Source: Paraburkholderia bannensis (GTDB lineage: Bacteria; Pseudomonadota; Gammaproteobacteria; Burkholderiales; Burkholderiaceae). From it: DNA of 64,000 nucleotides. A program made the position numbers and the translations under genes. The DNA is taken from the NCBI RefSeq assembly GCF_014200455.1, contig NZ_JACHBW010000003.1, forward strand, positions 248,001-312,000. The letters run 5' to 3'. The notes under the pieces were generated by a model. That model did no database searches, was not told where the DNA came from, and was given only the letters and a program-made list of their open reading frames with translations. Below are positions 42,985-52,159 of this stretch, piece after piece (within the stretch, counting starts at the first letter, position 1; each line of letters opens with the position of its first letter).

Positions 42985-43392
42985 ATGAAATTGCTTGATG
43001 CCCTCGTCGAACAACGGATTGCCGCCGCGGCTGCGCGTGGCGATCTCGATGGATTGCCTGGCGCCGGTGCGCCCCAGGAACTCGACGACGACCTCTTCGT
43101 GCCCGAAGAAGTGCGTGTTGCGAACCGCATTCTGAAGAATGCCGGCTTCGTGCCGCCCGCGGTCGAACAGCTTCGCGCCCTGCGCGATCTCGAAGAAGAA
43201 CTCGCCAAGGTTGGCGACAAGGCCGCGCAGTGCCGTCTGCGCGCGCGTCTTCTCGCCCTCGATATGGCGCTCGAATCGCTGCGCGGCGGCCCAATGGTGG
43301 TGCCGCAGGAATATCGCCGCCGTATTGCCGAACGGCTGTCCGAGCGTGCCGCGAGCGCGCAGGGCTTCGCCGCGGGTGCCGCTTGGGTGTGA
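42985..43392 (+). CDS. DUF1992 (DnaJ-homologue-subfamily-C-28-like) protein
   Basis: 135 residues with the family hallmark LLDALVEQRIAAAAARGDLD, then LPGAGAPQELDDD and VANRILKNAGFVPPAVEQLR. The family is widespread and of unknown biochemical role. The ATG at 42985 gives the standard start; ten more upstream codons are open but not conserved-looking. Ends five bases before tadA. Confidence 0.85.
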   Translation: MKLLDALVEQRIAAAAARGDLDGLPGAGAPQELDDDLFVPEEVRVANRILKNAGFVPPAVEQLRALRDLEEELAKVGDKAAQCRLRARLLALDMALESLRGGPMVVPQEYRRRIAERLSERAASAQGFAAGAAWV

Positions 43393-43397
43393 GCGCC

Positions 43398-44021
43398 ATG
43401 ACGCCATCCGGCGAAGCGCGCGCCGCACACGACGAGCACGACACGACCTCCCAGGCGCATGCGCCGCTGGCGGATAGCGCTGAATTGTCTTCTGTATCCG
43501 AACCCGATCCCATCACCGAACGCGACCGCCATTTCATGCGCCTCGCGCAGGCCGCCGCCGGCGAAGCGCGCGCAGCCGGCGAGGTGCCCGTCGGCGCGGT
43601 GCTGGTACGTGGCGACGAAGTCATCGCGACGGGTTTCAACCATCCGATTGGCGCGCACGACCCCTCCGCACACGCCGAAATGGCGGCGCTGCGCGCGGCC
43701 GGCGCCGCACTGGGTAACTACCGCTTGCCCGGCTGCGAACTTTATGTGACCCTGGAACCGTGCCTGATGTGCGCGGGCGCAATCATGCACGCGCGCATCT
43801 CGCGCGTTGTCTACGGCGCGCGCGACCCGAAGACGGGCGCGTGCGGCAGTGTCGTCGATGCCTTCTCGAACGGCCAGCTCAATCACCACACGAGCGTGCA
43901 GGGTGGGGTGCTGGAGAGCGAATGCGGCGATGCGCTGCGCGCGTTTTTCGCCGAGCGCCGCCGCGCCAGCCGCGAAGCACGCCGCGCCGCCGCCGATGCT
44001 GGCGGCGCCGACCCAACCTGA
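43398..44021 (+). CDS. tadA: tRNA-specific adenosine deaminase TadA
   Basis: Edits A34 to inosine in tRNA-Arg(ACG). The zinc/catalytic motif HAEMAAL has His92 and Glu94, and PCLMCAGAI has Cys122 and Cys125. An N-terminal tail of about 45 residues precedes the core (from ERDRHFMRLAQAAAGEARAA), making it longer than E. coli TadA. Another start within the tail is possible. The ATG at 43398 is the first after the DUF1992 gene. Confidence 0.93.
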   Translation: MTPSGEARAAHDEHDTTSQAHAPLADSAELSSVSEPDPITERDRHFMRLAQAAAGEARAAGEVPVGAVLVRGDEVIATGFNHPIGAHDPSAHAEMAALRAAGAALGNYRLPGCELYVTLEPCLMCAGAIMHARISRVVYGARDPKTGACGSVVDAFSNGQLNHHTSVQGGVLESECGDALRAFFAERRRASREARRAAADAGGADPT

Positions 44022-44086
44022 CTCACACCGCCACGTCGCGCCGCCGCAGCCAGATGGCGCCCTGGTGGAATTCGAACTAGTCGAAC

Positions 44087-45013
44087 ATGGCCACCCATCG
44101 CACCATCGAACTGATTGCTCCGTCAGGCTGTCCCCACGATCCGGAAGCCGTCCATCGCGGCATCGCGCGGCTGCGCGCGCAGGGTCATCGCGTCGAGAAT
44201 ATCGAGGCGACCGAGCGCCGCTTTCAGCGCTTCGCAGGCACCGACGGTCAGCGCGCCGCCGAGCTGAACCGTCTCGCCGATCCCTCGCGCGCCTTGCCCG
44301 ATATCGCGCTGGCGGTTCGCGGCGGCTACGGCGCGGTGCGCATTCTGCATGGACTCGATTACGACGGGCTGCAGAGGCGTCTTGCGGGTCAGCCTGTCGC
44401 TTTAGTCGGCCACAGCGACTTCACGGCGATCCAGCTCGCGCTCTACGCGCGCGCGGGATTGACGACCTTCGGCGGCCCGATGCTGTTGAGCGATTTCGGC
44501 GCGCCGGAGCTGAGCAGTTTCACGATGCAGCACTTCTGGCAGGCGCTCACGCAGCCGGAATTCACGCTCAAGGTGAAGGCGGCGCAGGCGCAGCACGCCG
44601 ATGTTTCGGGGATGCTCTGGGGCGGCAATCTGGCCGTGCTGACGTCGCTGATCGGCACGCCGTACATGCCGCCGGCGGAGGGCGGCATTCTGTTTGTGGA
44701 AGACGTCAACGAACAGCCGTTCCGCGTCGAGCGGATGCTGTATCAGCTGCATCTCTCGGGGATCCTCGCACGCCAGAAGGCGCTGGTGCTCGGTGATTTT
44801 TCGGGCGGCAAGCCCTTCGACTACGACAACGGCTACGACCTGCATGCGGTGGTGGAGCAGGTGCGTGCGCTGGCGGGCATCCCGGTCATCACAGGCCTGC
44901 CGTTCGGCCATATCGCCGATATGGTGACGCTGCCGTTTGGCGGCGATGCGCAATTGAGCGCCAATGCGCACGGGTTCGAGCTTAACGTGAGAGGCTACCC
45001 GCATCTGGGTTGA
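44087..45013 (+). CDS. ldcA: LD-carboxypeptidase (peptidase S66)
   Basis: Removes the terminal D-Ala from tetrapeptide stems during peptidoglycan recycling in the cytoplasm. The S66 nucleophile motif is VALVGHSDFTAIQLALY with Ser110. MLWGGNLAVL, LFVEDVNEQPFRVERML and a C-terminal His in GLPFGHIADM complete the Ser-Glu-His set. 308 aa. No signal peptide. Confidence 0.93.
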   Translation: MATHRTIELIAPSGCPHDPEAVHRGIARLRAQGHRVENIEATERRFQRFAGTDGQRAAELNRLADPSRALPDIALAVRGGYGAVRILHGLDYDGLQRRLAGQPVALVGHSDFTAIQLALYARAGLTTFGGPMLLSDFGAPELSSFTMQHFWQALTQPEFTLKVKAAQAQHADVSGMLWGGNLAVLTSLIGTPYMPPAEGGILFVEDVNEQPFRVERMLYQLHLSGILARQKALVLGDFSGGKPFDYDNGYDLHAVVEQVRALAGIPVITGLPFGHIADMVTLPFGGDAQLSANAHGFELNVRGYPHLG

Positions 45014-45042
45014 TTGCGCTCAGTTGGTTGCGCGCATTGTGT

Positions 45043-45065
45043 CAGCGCCTCCGGGCGCTGTTTTC
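45043..45065 (+). terminator. Terminator after ldcA
   Basis: Seven-pair stem CAGCGCC/GGCGCTG, TCCG loop and TTTTC tail, 30 bases after the stop. Confidence 0.7.
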
Positions 45066-45137
45066 AATCATTTATATGCAACTAACCGCCAAGTAAATTC
45101 GTTTCAGGACGATATTCCGGAAACGCTATCGCGCCAG

Positions 45138-45148
45138 ATTGTTGACAA
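45138..45148. promoter_or_regulatory. Upstream copy of the ATTGTTGACAA element
   Basis: ATTGTTGACAA occurs here and again at 45279, 141 bases apart, in the gap before the GntR gene. This copy has no usable -10 behind it, which hints at a protein-binding site rather than a promoter. Confidence 0.45.
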
Positions 45149-45278
45149 AAAATGGGCGATCCGAGGGCGTGCAAGCCCCATCGAAGTGCGCTATTCCCAA
45201 TATTGACGCTCTTTTCACCGGAAGAATGCATCTGTCTGACCGGTCAGGCCAGGCATATTCACCAGGTTCGCCGATAAA

Positions 45279-45310
45279 ATTGTTGACAATCTTTATGTCC
45301 AAACTAGCAT
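45279..45310 (+). promoter_or_regulatory. Predicted promoter of the GntR gene with embedded inverted repeat
   Basis: TTGACA (45283-45288) and TAGCAT (45305-45310) are 16 bases apart. The -35 lies inside the inverted repeat ATTGT-TG-ACAAT (45279-45290), a plausible autoregulatory GntR operator. It shares its core with the element at 45138. The rest of 45066-45278 shows no gene and is less GC-rich than its surroundings. Confidence 0.55.
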
Positions 45311-45332
45311 AGCCAACATCAAGGTGACAGAC

Positions 45333-46067
45333 ATGGCCAAAGACGTGCAAACCGCTGAAACCGAAGCCGACGCGACCGGCACGAAGCCCGAAGCGATTGC
45401 CGCGCGCATCCGCGCTGCGATCCTTGAGCATCGTCTGCCGCCTGGCGCGAAGCTCACGGAAGCGCAGTTGTGCGAAGTCTTCGGTGTCAAGCGCGGACCG
45501 ATCCGCCAGGCGCTCGCGCTGCTTGCCACGGATCACCTTGTGGATCTGGAGCCGAATCGGGGCGCGTTCGTCGCGAGTCCGTCGCTCCAGGAGGTGCATG
45601 AAGTGTTCGAGATGCGCCGCATCATCGAACTGGCGGTCGTGGAACGCGTGTGCAGCGCGCAGCACGGCACGCGGCGACTCAAGAGCATCGGCGAAACGAT
45701 TCGCCGCGAGCGCAAGGCCTTCGAGGGCCGCGATTTCCCCGCGTGGATCCGCCTGTCGGGCGAGTTTCATACCGAACTGGCCGCGCTGACGGGCAACACC
45801 GTGTTGTGCGATTGCCTCAATGGGCTGGTCGCGCGTTCGACGCTGATTTCCGCGCTCTATGAATCGCCCGGACGAAGCCCGTGCTCGTTCGACGATCACG
45901 AAGCGATTCTCGTCGCGCTGGAAGCCGGGCAGACGCAGGAAGCTGCCGCGCTGATGGTGCGCCACCTGCAAGGCGTGGAGCTCAGGATGCTCGATCGGCC
46001 GACCGGCGCGTCGGTGGATCTACAGGATGTTTTTGGCATGCGCGACGCGGCGCCAGCAATGCGCTGA
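45333..46067 (+). CDS. GntR-family (FCD) transcriptional regulator
   Basis: 244 residues. The N-terminal winged helix (IRAAILEHRLPPGAKLTEAQ ... [19 protein letters not shown]) is followed by an FCD ligand-binding domain with metal-type histidines (SGEFHTELAAL, FDDHEAILVAL). The ATG at 45333 follows AAGGTGA; an in-frame GTG at 45324 overlaps that ribosome binding site. It opens the purine/ureide cluster and is the likely local regulator. Confidence 0.88.
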   Translation: MAKDVQTAETEADATGTKPEAIAARIRAAILEHRLPPGAKLTEAQLCEVFGVKRGPIRQALALLATDHLVDLEPNRGAFVASPSLQEVHEVFEMRRIIELAVVERVCSAQHGTRRLKSIGETIRRERKAFEGRDFPAWIRLSGEFHTELAALTGNTVLCDCLNGLVARSTLISALYESPGRSPCSFDDHEAILVALEAGQTQEAAALMVRHLQGVELRMLDRPTGASVDLQDVFGMRDAAPAMR

Positions 46068-46338
46068 GGCGTGGCCGTGGGAACGTTGACGTTCCCGCCA
46101 GACGGAACTGCAGGACAACTGACTAATGCGAAGCGCGGCATCTGAAGCGCTTCAAACGGGGAAGGAATCGGGATAGCAGCAGTACGGCGAGCAGGGCGCC
46201 CCATCGGCGACCGTCGCAGTGTGCGCGCGATGCTATCCGCGCAGATATCGCGGCAGCTGCCATCGTGCGGCGCGGCGTGCGTTTCGAGGCGTTCAGGCGT
46301 CTTTCTTTCGTCGGCGTATCCATCCCAGGGAGCGGATC

Positions 46339-47853
46339 ATGGCTCAGTTCAGCGCGTCACATGGCAGTCCAGCAGTGCCCACCTTCGACTCAGGCTCAGG
46401 CAACGAACCCGGCGACGGCATGCGAATGCCCGCCGGCTACAGCGAACGCCTCTATAACCACGACCTCGCGCCTCTCAAGGAACAGACCTGGGGCGCTTAC
46501 AACATCTTCGCCTTCTGGATGTCGGACGTGCATAGCGTCGGCGGCTATGTATTCGCGGGCAGCCTGTTCGCGCTGGGCCTGACTAGCTGGCAGGTACTGG
46601 TGGCGCTGATCGTCGGCATTTCGATCGTCAACGTGCTGTGCAATCTGATCGCGCGCCCCAGCCAGCGCCACGGCGTGCCGTATCCGGTAGCGTGTCGCGG
46701 CACTTTTGGCGTGCTCGGCGCGAATGTGCCCGCCGTGATTCGCGGTCTGATCGCGGTGGCGTGGTACGGCATTCAAACTTTCCTTGCGTCGAGCGCGCTG
46801 GTGATCGTCGTGCTCAAGTTCTTCCCGCAATTAATGCCTTACGCCGACGTGCACAAACACGGCATGCTGGGTCTGTCGACCGTGGGCTGGGCCGGTTTCA
46901 TGACGCTGTGGGTGCTGCAGGCCTTCGTGTTCTGGAACGGGATGGAGACCATCAAGAAGTTCATCGACTTCGCGGGTCCGGCCGTGTATGTGGTGATGTT
47001 TGCGCTTGCCGGTTACATGGTGTATCGCGCGGGTTGGCAAGACATTGGCCTCAATCTCGGCGGCGTGAAGTATCACGGCACGCAAGTGATCCCGGTGATG
47101 ATTACGGCGATTTCGCTGGTGGTGTCGTATTTCTCGGGCCCGATGCTCAATTTCGGCGACTTCTCGCGCTACGGTAAAACGTTGCGCAGCGTGCATCGCG
47201 GCAACCTCTGGGGCTTGCCGGTCAACTTCCTCGCGTTCTCGCTGGTCACGGTGATCACGACCTCGGCCACGCTCCCTGTGTTCGGACAACTGATTACTGA
47301 TCCGGTGGAAACCGTGAGCCGTATCGATCATCCGACCGCGGTGATTCTGGGTGCGCTGACCTTCACGATTGCGACCATCGGCATCAATATCGTCGCTAAC
47401 TTCGTGTCGCCGGCGTTCGATTTTTCCAACGTCGCGCCGCGTCTGATCAGCTGGCGTGCGGGCGGCATGCTCGCCGCCGTGGCGTCGATCTTCATCACGC
47501 CGTGGAACCTCTTCAACAATCCGGCTGTGATTCACTACACGCTGGATGTGCTCGGCGCCTTCATCGGCCCTTTGTATGGTGTCCTGATCGTTGATTTCTA
47601 CCTCGTGAAGCGCGGCCGTCTTGCGGTGGACGATCTTTATACGGTGTCGCCGAAGGGCGCGTACTGGTACAGCAATGGCGTGAACTGGCGTGCGGTGCTG
47701 GCGCTGCTGCCCGCTGCGGTAATCGCGATTCTCTGTGTGATGGTGCCGGCGCTGGGCAATGCGGCGAACTTCTCGTGGTTCATCGGCGCGGCGCTGGGTG
47801 CGTTGTTCTATCGCGTCTTGACGATGGGCGAACGTGCCCGCGCGCAAGTCTGA
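46339..47853 (+). CDS. NCS1-family nucleobase/allantoin permease
   Basis: A 504-residue twelve-helix symporter of the NCS1 family, which carries cytosine, uracil, allantoin or hydantoins. Typical segments are LYNHDLAPLKEQTWGAYNIF near the N-terminus, RPSQRHGVPYPVACRGTFGV and VAWYGIQTFLASSAL (N-terminal half), and SYFSGPMLNFGDFSRYGKT. The ATG at 46339 follows a GGGAGCGG ribosome binding site. Flanked by GntR and racemase genes; allantoin is the most likely substrate by context. Confidence 0.88.
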   Translation: MAQFSASHGSPAVPTFDSGSGNEPGDGMRMPAGYSERLYNHDLAPLKEQTWGAYNIFAFWMSDVHSVGGYVFAGSLFALGLTSWQVLVALIVGISIVNVLCNLIARPSQRHGVPYPVACRGTFGVLGANVPAVIRGLIAVAWYGIQTFLASSALVIVVLKFFPQLMPYADVHKHGMLGLSTVGWAGFMTLWVLQAFVFWNGMETIKKFIDFAGPAVYVVMFALAGYMVYRAGWQDIGLNLGGVKYHGTQVIPVMITAISLVVSYFSGPMLNFGDFSRYGKTLRSVHRGNLWGLPVNFLAFSLVTVITTSATLPVFGQLITDPVETVSRIDHPTAVILGALTFTIATIGINIVANFVSPAFDFSNVAPRLISWRAGGMLAAVASIFITPWNLFNNPAVIHYTLDVLGAFIGPLYGVLIVDFYLVKRGRLAVDDLYTVSPKGAYWYSNGVNWRAVLALLPAAVIAILCVMVPALGNAANFSWFIGAALGALFYRVLTMGERARAQV

Positions 47854-47892
47854 ACGACCGCACACGAGCAAGCAACGAGCTAAGGAAAGGCC

Positions 47893-48681
47893 ATGCGTAT
47901 CAAATTGATCAACCCGAACACCACCCAACGTATGACAGCGGCGATGGGGCAGTGCGCGCGCGCCGTCGTCGCTTCGGGCACGGAAGTGGTGGCGGTGAGC
48001 CCGACGATGGGACCGCCCTCGATCGAAGGCTATTACGACGAGGCGCTCGCCACGCCCGGTCTGCTCGCCGAGGTGGAAGCGGGCGAGCGCGAGGGTTTTG
48101 ACGGCTATGTGATCGCCTGCTTTGGCGACCCCGGTCTCTATGCCGCGCGCGAACTTGCCCGCGGACCGGTGATCGGCATCGCCGAGGCGGCCATGCACGC
48201 AGCGAGCGTGCTTGCGCCGGGCTTCTCGGTCGTCACCACGCTCTCGCGCACCAGGGCGATGGCGTGGCACCTGGCGGAGCGCTATGGCATGACGCGCTTC
48301 TGCCGCAACGTGCGGGCGATCGACGTGGCGGTGCTCGAACTCGACGAGCCCGGATCGGCGGCGCGCCGTGCGATTGTCGAGGAATGCCGCCGTGCGCTGG
48401 ACGAGGATGGCGCGGACGCCATCGTGCTCGGCTGCGCGGGTATGACGAGCCTGTGCGCGCAGGTAGAGGATGCGTTAAGCGTGCCGGTGGTGGACGGCGT
48501 GACCGCCGCGGTGAAATGGGTCGAGGCGCTGGTCGCACTGCGGCTGATGACGGCCAAGCGAGGCGACTTCGCGCGGCCGCTGGCGAAGCGCTACGACGGC
48601 GAATTCGCCCATTTCAGCCCGTCCAGCACGGCAAGCGTGACCGAGACGCCGCCGCCCGTGCGGCCGCTGCGCTATGGGTAA
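47893..48681 (+). CDS. Asp/Glu/hydantoin racemase family protein, probable allantoin racemase
   Basis: 262 residues with the two catalytic cysteines of the family: VIACFGDPGLYAARELA and VLGCAGMTSLCAQ. MRIKLINPNTTQRMT at the N-terminus is typical of the HyuE/HpxA subgroup. Allantoinase is usually specific for one enantiomer, so a racemase fits between uptake and PuuE. AAGGAAAGG precedes the ATG. Biochemical substrate is inferred from context. Confidence 0.85.
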   Translation: MRIKLINPNTTQRMTAAMGQCARAVVASGTEVVAVSPTMGPPSIEGYYDEALATPGLLAEVEAGEREGFDGYVIACFGDPGLYAARELARGPVIGIAEAAMHAASVLAPGFSVVTTLSRTRAMAWHLAERYGMTRFCRNVRAIDVAVLELDEPGSAARRAIVEECRRALDEDGADAIVLGCAGMTSLCAQVEDALSVPVVDGVTAAVKWVEALVALRLMTAKRGDFARPLAKRYDGEFAHFSPSSTASVTETPPPVRPLRYG

Positions 48682-48717
48682 GCGCGGGTAAGCGCGGGTA
48701 AACGCGTGTAAGCACGC
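48676..48717. repeat. 10-bp tandem repeat across the racemase stop codon
   Basis: Four imperfect copies of GGGTAAGCGC run from the last codon of the racemase gene. The TAA of the first copy is the stop. The unit is not a multiple of three. Confidence 0.75.
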
Positions 48718-48910
48718 AAACCAGGCAGACGATGCCGGGCCACCGCGCGCCCGGCACATACACCTCGCTTGACCCGTACTATCCGTCCTTGCGTATGGGC
48801 GCGCCCGAACGATTTCGCTACACTGGGCCGGTCCTCGAAGCAGACTGTCCGTATTCCTGCAAATCCTTGTGGCGCAAGGTTTTAACGCGGCGAAGGCAAT
48901 TCGCTTCGAG

Positions 48911-48963
48911 TAGCTTTTCCCAGTTTTGCGTAGTTCCGCGCAGTTTCGCGTAGTTTCGCTTCG
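48911..48963. repeat. 10-bp tandem repeat before puuE
   Basis: About five degenerate copies of TAGTTTCGCG, ending 27 bases before the puuE start. With the repeat at 48676 it brackets a 309-base gap that has no supported gene; an ATG-started 73-codon frame there (48732) has no recognisable product. Confidence 0.7.
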
Positions 48964-48990
48964 TCATCATCCTTCGACAGATTCGACAGC

Positions 48991-49950
48991 ATGCCACTCG
49001 ATCCCCATTATCCCCGCGATCTGATCGGCTACGGCCGCCATCCGGTGCAGGCCAACTGGCCAGGCCAGGCGCGCGTAGCGGTGCAATTCGTACTCAATTA
49101 CGAAGAGGGCGGCGAAAACTGCGTGCTGCACGGCGATCCGGCCTCCGAGCAGTTCCTCTCCGAGATCGTCGGCGCCGCGGCCTATCCGGCGCGTCACATG
49201 AGCATGGAGTCGATCTACGAATACGGCTCGCGCGCCGGCGTATGGCGCATCCTGCGCGAGTTCGAAAAGCGCGGTCTGCCGCTCACGGTCTTTGGCGTGG
49301 GCATGGCGATCGAGCGCCATCCGGATCTGGGCCGTGCGTTCGTCGAACTGGGTCACGAGATTGCCTGCCACGGCTATCGCTGGATTCACTATCAGGATGC
49401 CACGCCCGAGCGCGAACTGGAGCATATGAAGCTCGGCATGGAAGCGATCGAGCGCGTGACGGGCCAGCGGCCGCTGGGCTGGTACACGGGCCGGGACAGC
49501 CCCAATACGCATCGTCTGGTGGCTGAATACGGCGGCTTCCTGTATGACTCCGATTACTACGGCGACGACCTGCCGTTCTGGATGGACGTCGAAGTGACGG
49601 GCGGCAAGACAGTCCCGCAACTGATCGTGCCGTACACGCTCGACACCAACGATATGCGCTTCGCCACGCCGCAAGGCTTCAACACGGCGGACCACTTCTT
49701 CACCTATCTGCGCGACGCGTTCGACGTGCTCTACGAAGAAGGCGACGAAGCGCCCAAGATGCTCTCGATCGGCATGCATTGCCGCCTGCTCGGCCGGCCA
49801 GGCCGCATGCGCGCGCTGCAGCGTTTCCTCGATCACATCGAAAAGCACGACCGCGTCTGGGTGACGCGCCGTGTCGATATCGCGCGTCACTGGCGCGAGC
49901 ACCATCCCTATCAACCGCAACAAAACGACCACCGCGGGGCCGCCGCATGA
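48991..49950 (+). CDS. puuE: Allantoinase PuuE (polysaccharide-deacetylase-like fold)
   Basis: Opens the hydantoin ring of allantoin to allantoate. PuuE-type enzymes are metal-independent NodB-fold proteins, unrelated to AllB. The protein (319 aa) shows DLIGYGRHPVQANWPGQARV, VQFVLNYEEGGENCVLHGD, HMSMESIYEYGSRAGVWRI and ELGHEIACHGYRWI, all typical. Its ATGA overlap with the next gene (uraD) couples them; fused PuuE-UraD proteins exist in other bacteria. Confidence 0.93.
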   Translation: MPLDPHYPRDLIGYGRHPVQANWPGQARVAVQFVLNYEEGGENCVLHGDPASEQFLSEIVGAAAYPARHMSMESIYEYGSRAGVWRILREFEKRGLPLTVFGVGMAIERHPDLGRAFVELGHEIACHGYRWIHYQDATPERELEHMKLGMEAIERVTGQRPLGWYTGRDSPNTHRLVAEYGGFLYDSDYYGDDLPFWMDVEVTGGKTVPQLIVPYTLDTNDMRFATPQGFNTADHFFTYLRDAFDVLYEEGDEAPKMLSIGMHCRLLGRPGRMRALQRFLDHIEKHDRVWVTRRVDIARHWREHHPYQPQQNDHRGAAA

Positions 49951-50468
49951 AGGCAATGCACTACACCCTCGAACAGCTGAATACGGCATCGACCGACGCC
50001 TTCGTGGCGGCGCTCTCGGGCATCTTCGAACACTCACCCTGGGTCGCCGAGGCGGCGGCGCAACAGCGGCCCTACGCAAGCATCGACGCGCTACATGCAA
50101 CGATGTCGGGCGTCGTTGAACGTTCGGGCGAGACGCAGAAGCTCGCGCTCATCAACGCCCACCCGGAGCTTGCAGGCAAGGCGGCGGTGCGCGGCGAACT
50201 CACGGTGGAGTCGACGCGCGAGCAAAGCGGTGCGGGCCTGAACCAGTGCACGCAGGAAGAATTCGACAAACTCCAGGCGCTCAATCGCGCCTATCGCGAG
50301 AAGTTCGGCTTTCCGTTCATTCTCGCGGTGCGCGGCTATGACCGCCACGGCATCATCGCGAATTTCGAATCGCGCGTGAACAATAATCGCGCCGACGAAT
50401 TGCGCGCGAGCCTCGACCAGATTTACCGTATCGCGCGCTTCAGGCTGGAAGAACTGATCGACGCGTGA
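49947..50468 (+). CDS. uraD: 2-oxo-4-hydroxy-4-carboxy-5-ureidoimidazoline (OHCU) decarboxylase
   Basis: Decarboxylates OHCU to (S)-allantoin, the last of the three steps from urate to allantoin. 173 residues. Family segments are FVAALSGIFEHSPWVAEAAA, LINAHPELAGKAA (with the catalytic His), LTVESTREQSGAGL and the FEFRV-like FESRVNNNRADEL. It overlaps puuE by four bases. Its partner reaction, HIU hydrolysis, is encoded 4 kb away on the other strand. Confidence 0.93.
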   Translation: MKAMHYTLEQLNTASTDAFVAALSGIFEHSPWVAEAAAQQRPYASIDALHATMSGVVERSGETQKLALINAHPELAGKAAVRGELTVESTREQSGAGLNQCTQEEFDKLQALNRAYREKFGFPFILAVRGYDRHGIIANFESRVNNNRADELRASLDQIYRIARFRLEELIDA

Positions 50469-50549
50469 CGTGGCGATGCGCTCCGGCATTGAGCAGCATG
50501 CATGCGCAGCGCCGTTTTAACCATAGAAAAGACACGAAGGAAGACAAAG

Positions 50550-51560
50550 ATGGCACTCCCGACTCTCGACCCCAACGCACCTGACTTCACGCGCCGCTTC
50601 GTCAATCTCGCGGACCCGCGGCTAGGGGCGCAGGCGCTTGAGGCGAGCGACGACTTCTTCGCGCCGAAGGAGCGCATGCTCAATCCGGAGCCGGCTGTCT
50701 TTATCCCGGGCAAGTACGACGACCACGGCAAGTGGATGGACGGCTGGGAAACGCGCCGCAAGCGTAGCAACGGCTACGACTGGTGTGTCGTGAAGCTCGC
50801 GCGTCCGGGCGTCATCAAGGGCCTCGATCTCGATACGAGCCACTTCACGGGCAACTTCCCGCCGGCGGCTTCGGTGGAAGGCGCGTACGTGGTGGACGGC
50901 GCGCCGAACGCTTCGACGCAGTGGACCGAAATCGTTCCGTCGACCTCGCTCAACGGCAACAGCCACCACTATGTAGAAGTGACGAGCGAGAAGCCCTTCA
51001 CGCATCTGCGCGTGAATATTTATCCGGACGGCGGCATCGCGCGCCTGCGCGTCTACGGTCAGCCGCAAGTCGACTGGCAAGGCGCAAGCCGCACGGAACT
51101 GTTCGACCTCGCCGCGATGGAGAACGGCGCATATCTCGTCGGCGCGAACAACCAGCACTTCGGTGTGGCTTCGACGCTGCTGATGCCGGGCCGCGGCGTG
51201 AACATGGGCGACGGCTGGGAAACGCGCCGCCGCCGCGAACCGGGCAACGACTGGGCGATCATCGCGCTGGCGCAGCCGGGCATCATCAAGAAGATCGAAG
51301 TCGATACGGCGCACTTCAAGGGCAACTATCCGGACCGCTGCTCGTTCCAGGCTGCCCGCGTGGTGGGCGGCACGGACAGCTCGCTGGTGACGCAGGCGAT
51401 GTTCTGGCCGGTGCTGCTGGGCGAACAAAAGCTCCAGATGGACAAGCAGCACTACTACGAGAGCGAGATCGCATCGCTCGGCCCGGTCACGCACGTGCGC
51501 TTCAACATCTTCCCGGACGGCGGCGTGTCGCGCATTCGTCTGTGGGGCACGCTCGCTTGA
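50550..51560 (+). CDS. alc: Allantoicase
   Basis: Hydrolyses allantoate to (S)-ureidoglycolate and urea. The 336-residue protein is an internal duplication of two jelly-roll-like halves, each with [16 protein letters not shown], then a DTSHF/DTAHF-GN motif ([40 protein letters not shown]) and an [16 protein letters not shown] or [16 protein letters not shown] motif. The ATG at 50550 follows AAGGAAG. Next gene starts 20 bases downstream. Confidence 0.94.
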   Translation: MALPTLDPNAPDFTRRFVNLADPRLGAQALEASDDFFAPKERMLNPEPAVFIPGKYDDHGKWMDGWETRRKRSNGYDWCVVKLARPGVIKGLDLDTSHFTGNFPPAASVEGAYVVDGAPNASTQWTEIVPSTSLNGNSHHYVEVTSEKPFTHLRVNIYPDGGIARLRVYGQPQVDWQGASRTELFDLAAMENGAYLVGANNQHFGVASTLLMPGRGVNMGDGWETRRRREPGNDWAIIALAQPGIIKKIEVDTAHFKGNYPDRCSFQAARVVGGTDSSLVTQAMFWPVLLGEQKLQMDKQHYYESEIASLGPVTHVRFNIFPDGGVSRIRLWGTLA

Positions 51561-51580
51561 GCGGCGGCATCGAGACCATC

Positions 51581-52105
51581 ATGAGCGATACCCGCACCAC
51601 GCTGACCATCGAATCGCTCACGCGCGAGGCGTTCGCGCCGTTTGGCGACGTGATCGAACTCGAAGGCGCGAAGCAGATTCCGATCAACCTGGGCACGACG
51701 ATCCGCTATCACGATCTCGCGAACGTGGACGTCACGGAAGAGGGCGGGCGCACGCTCGTCAATCTCTTTCGCGGCCAGCCGCGCATGCTGCCGTTCGAGG
51801 TGAAGATGCTCGAACGTCATCCGCTCGGCAGCCAGGCCTTCGTGCCGCTCAACGACAAGCCGTATCTCGTTGTGGTGGCGCCGGCCGGCGATCTGGACGT
51901 GGCGAAGATTCGCGCGTTCGTGTCGAGCGGCTGGCAGGGCGTGAACTATGCGAAGGGTGTGTGGCACCATCCGCTGATCGCGCTTGGCGAGGTGAGCGAC
52001 TTCATCGTCGTCGATCGCGGTGGCGAGGGGCTGAACCTCAACGAACAGGATCTGCCGGAGTCGCTCTGGCTGACTGAAGAGGCAATGCGCGAAGCGCAGG
52101 GTTGA
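51581..52105 (+). CDS. allA: Ureidoglycolate lyase
   Basis: Cleaves ureidoglycolate to glyoxylate and urea, ending the pathway. 174 residues of cupin-like fold. [39 protein letters not shown] and [18 protein letters not shown] (metal/substrate His pair) identify the family. An upstream frame open to 50783 is an out-of-frame shadow of allantoicase. Confidence 0.94.
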   Translation: MSDTRTTLTIESLTREAFAPFGDVIELEGAKQIPINLGTTIRYHDLANVDVTEEGGRTLVNLFRGQPRMLPFEVKMLERHPLGSQAFVPLNDKPYLVVVAPAGDLDVAKIRAFVSSGWQGVNYAKGVWHHPLIALGEVSDFIVVDRGGEGLNLNEQDLPESLWLTEEAMREAQG

Positions 52106-52128
52106 AGCCCTTCCACATGCTGTAAATG

Positions 52129-52158
52129 AAAAGCCACGGCTCGCGCCGTGGCTTTTTG
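52129..52158 (+). terminator. Terminator after allA
   Basis: Perfect twelve-pair stem AAAAGCCACGGC/GCCGTGGCTTTT, TCGC loop and a T-run. It marks the end of the ureide operon. Confidence 0.9.
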
Positions 52159-52159
52159 C

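Noticed and set aside
50783..51580. Upstream extension of the allA frame
   Set aside because: It is out-of-frame translation of allantoicase; the ATG at 51581 gives the whole ureidoglycolate lyase.
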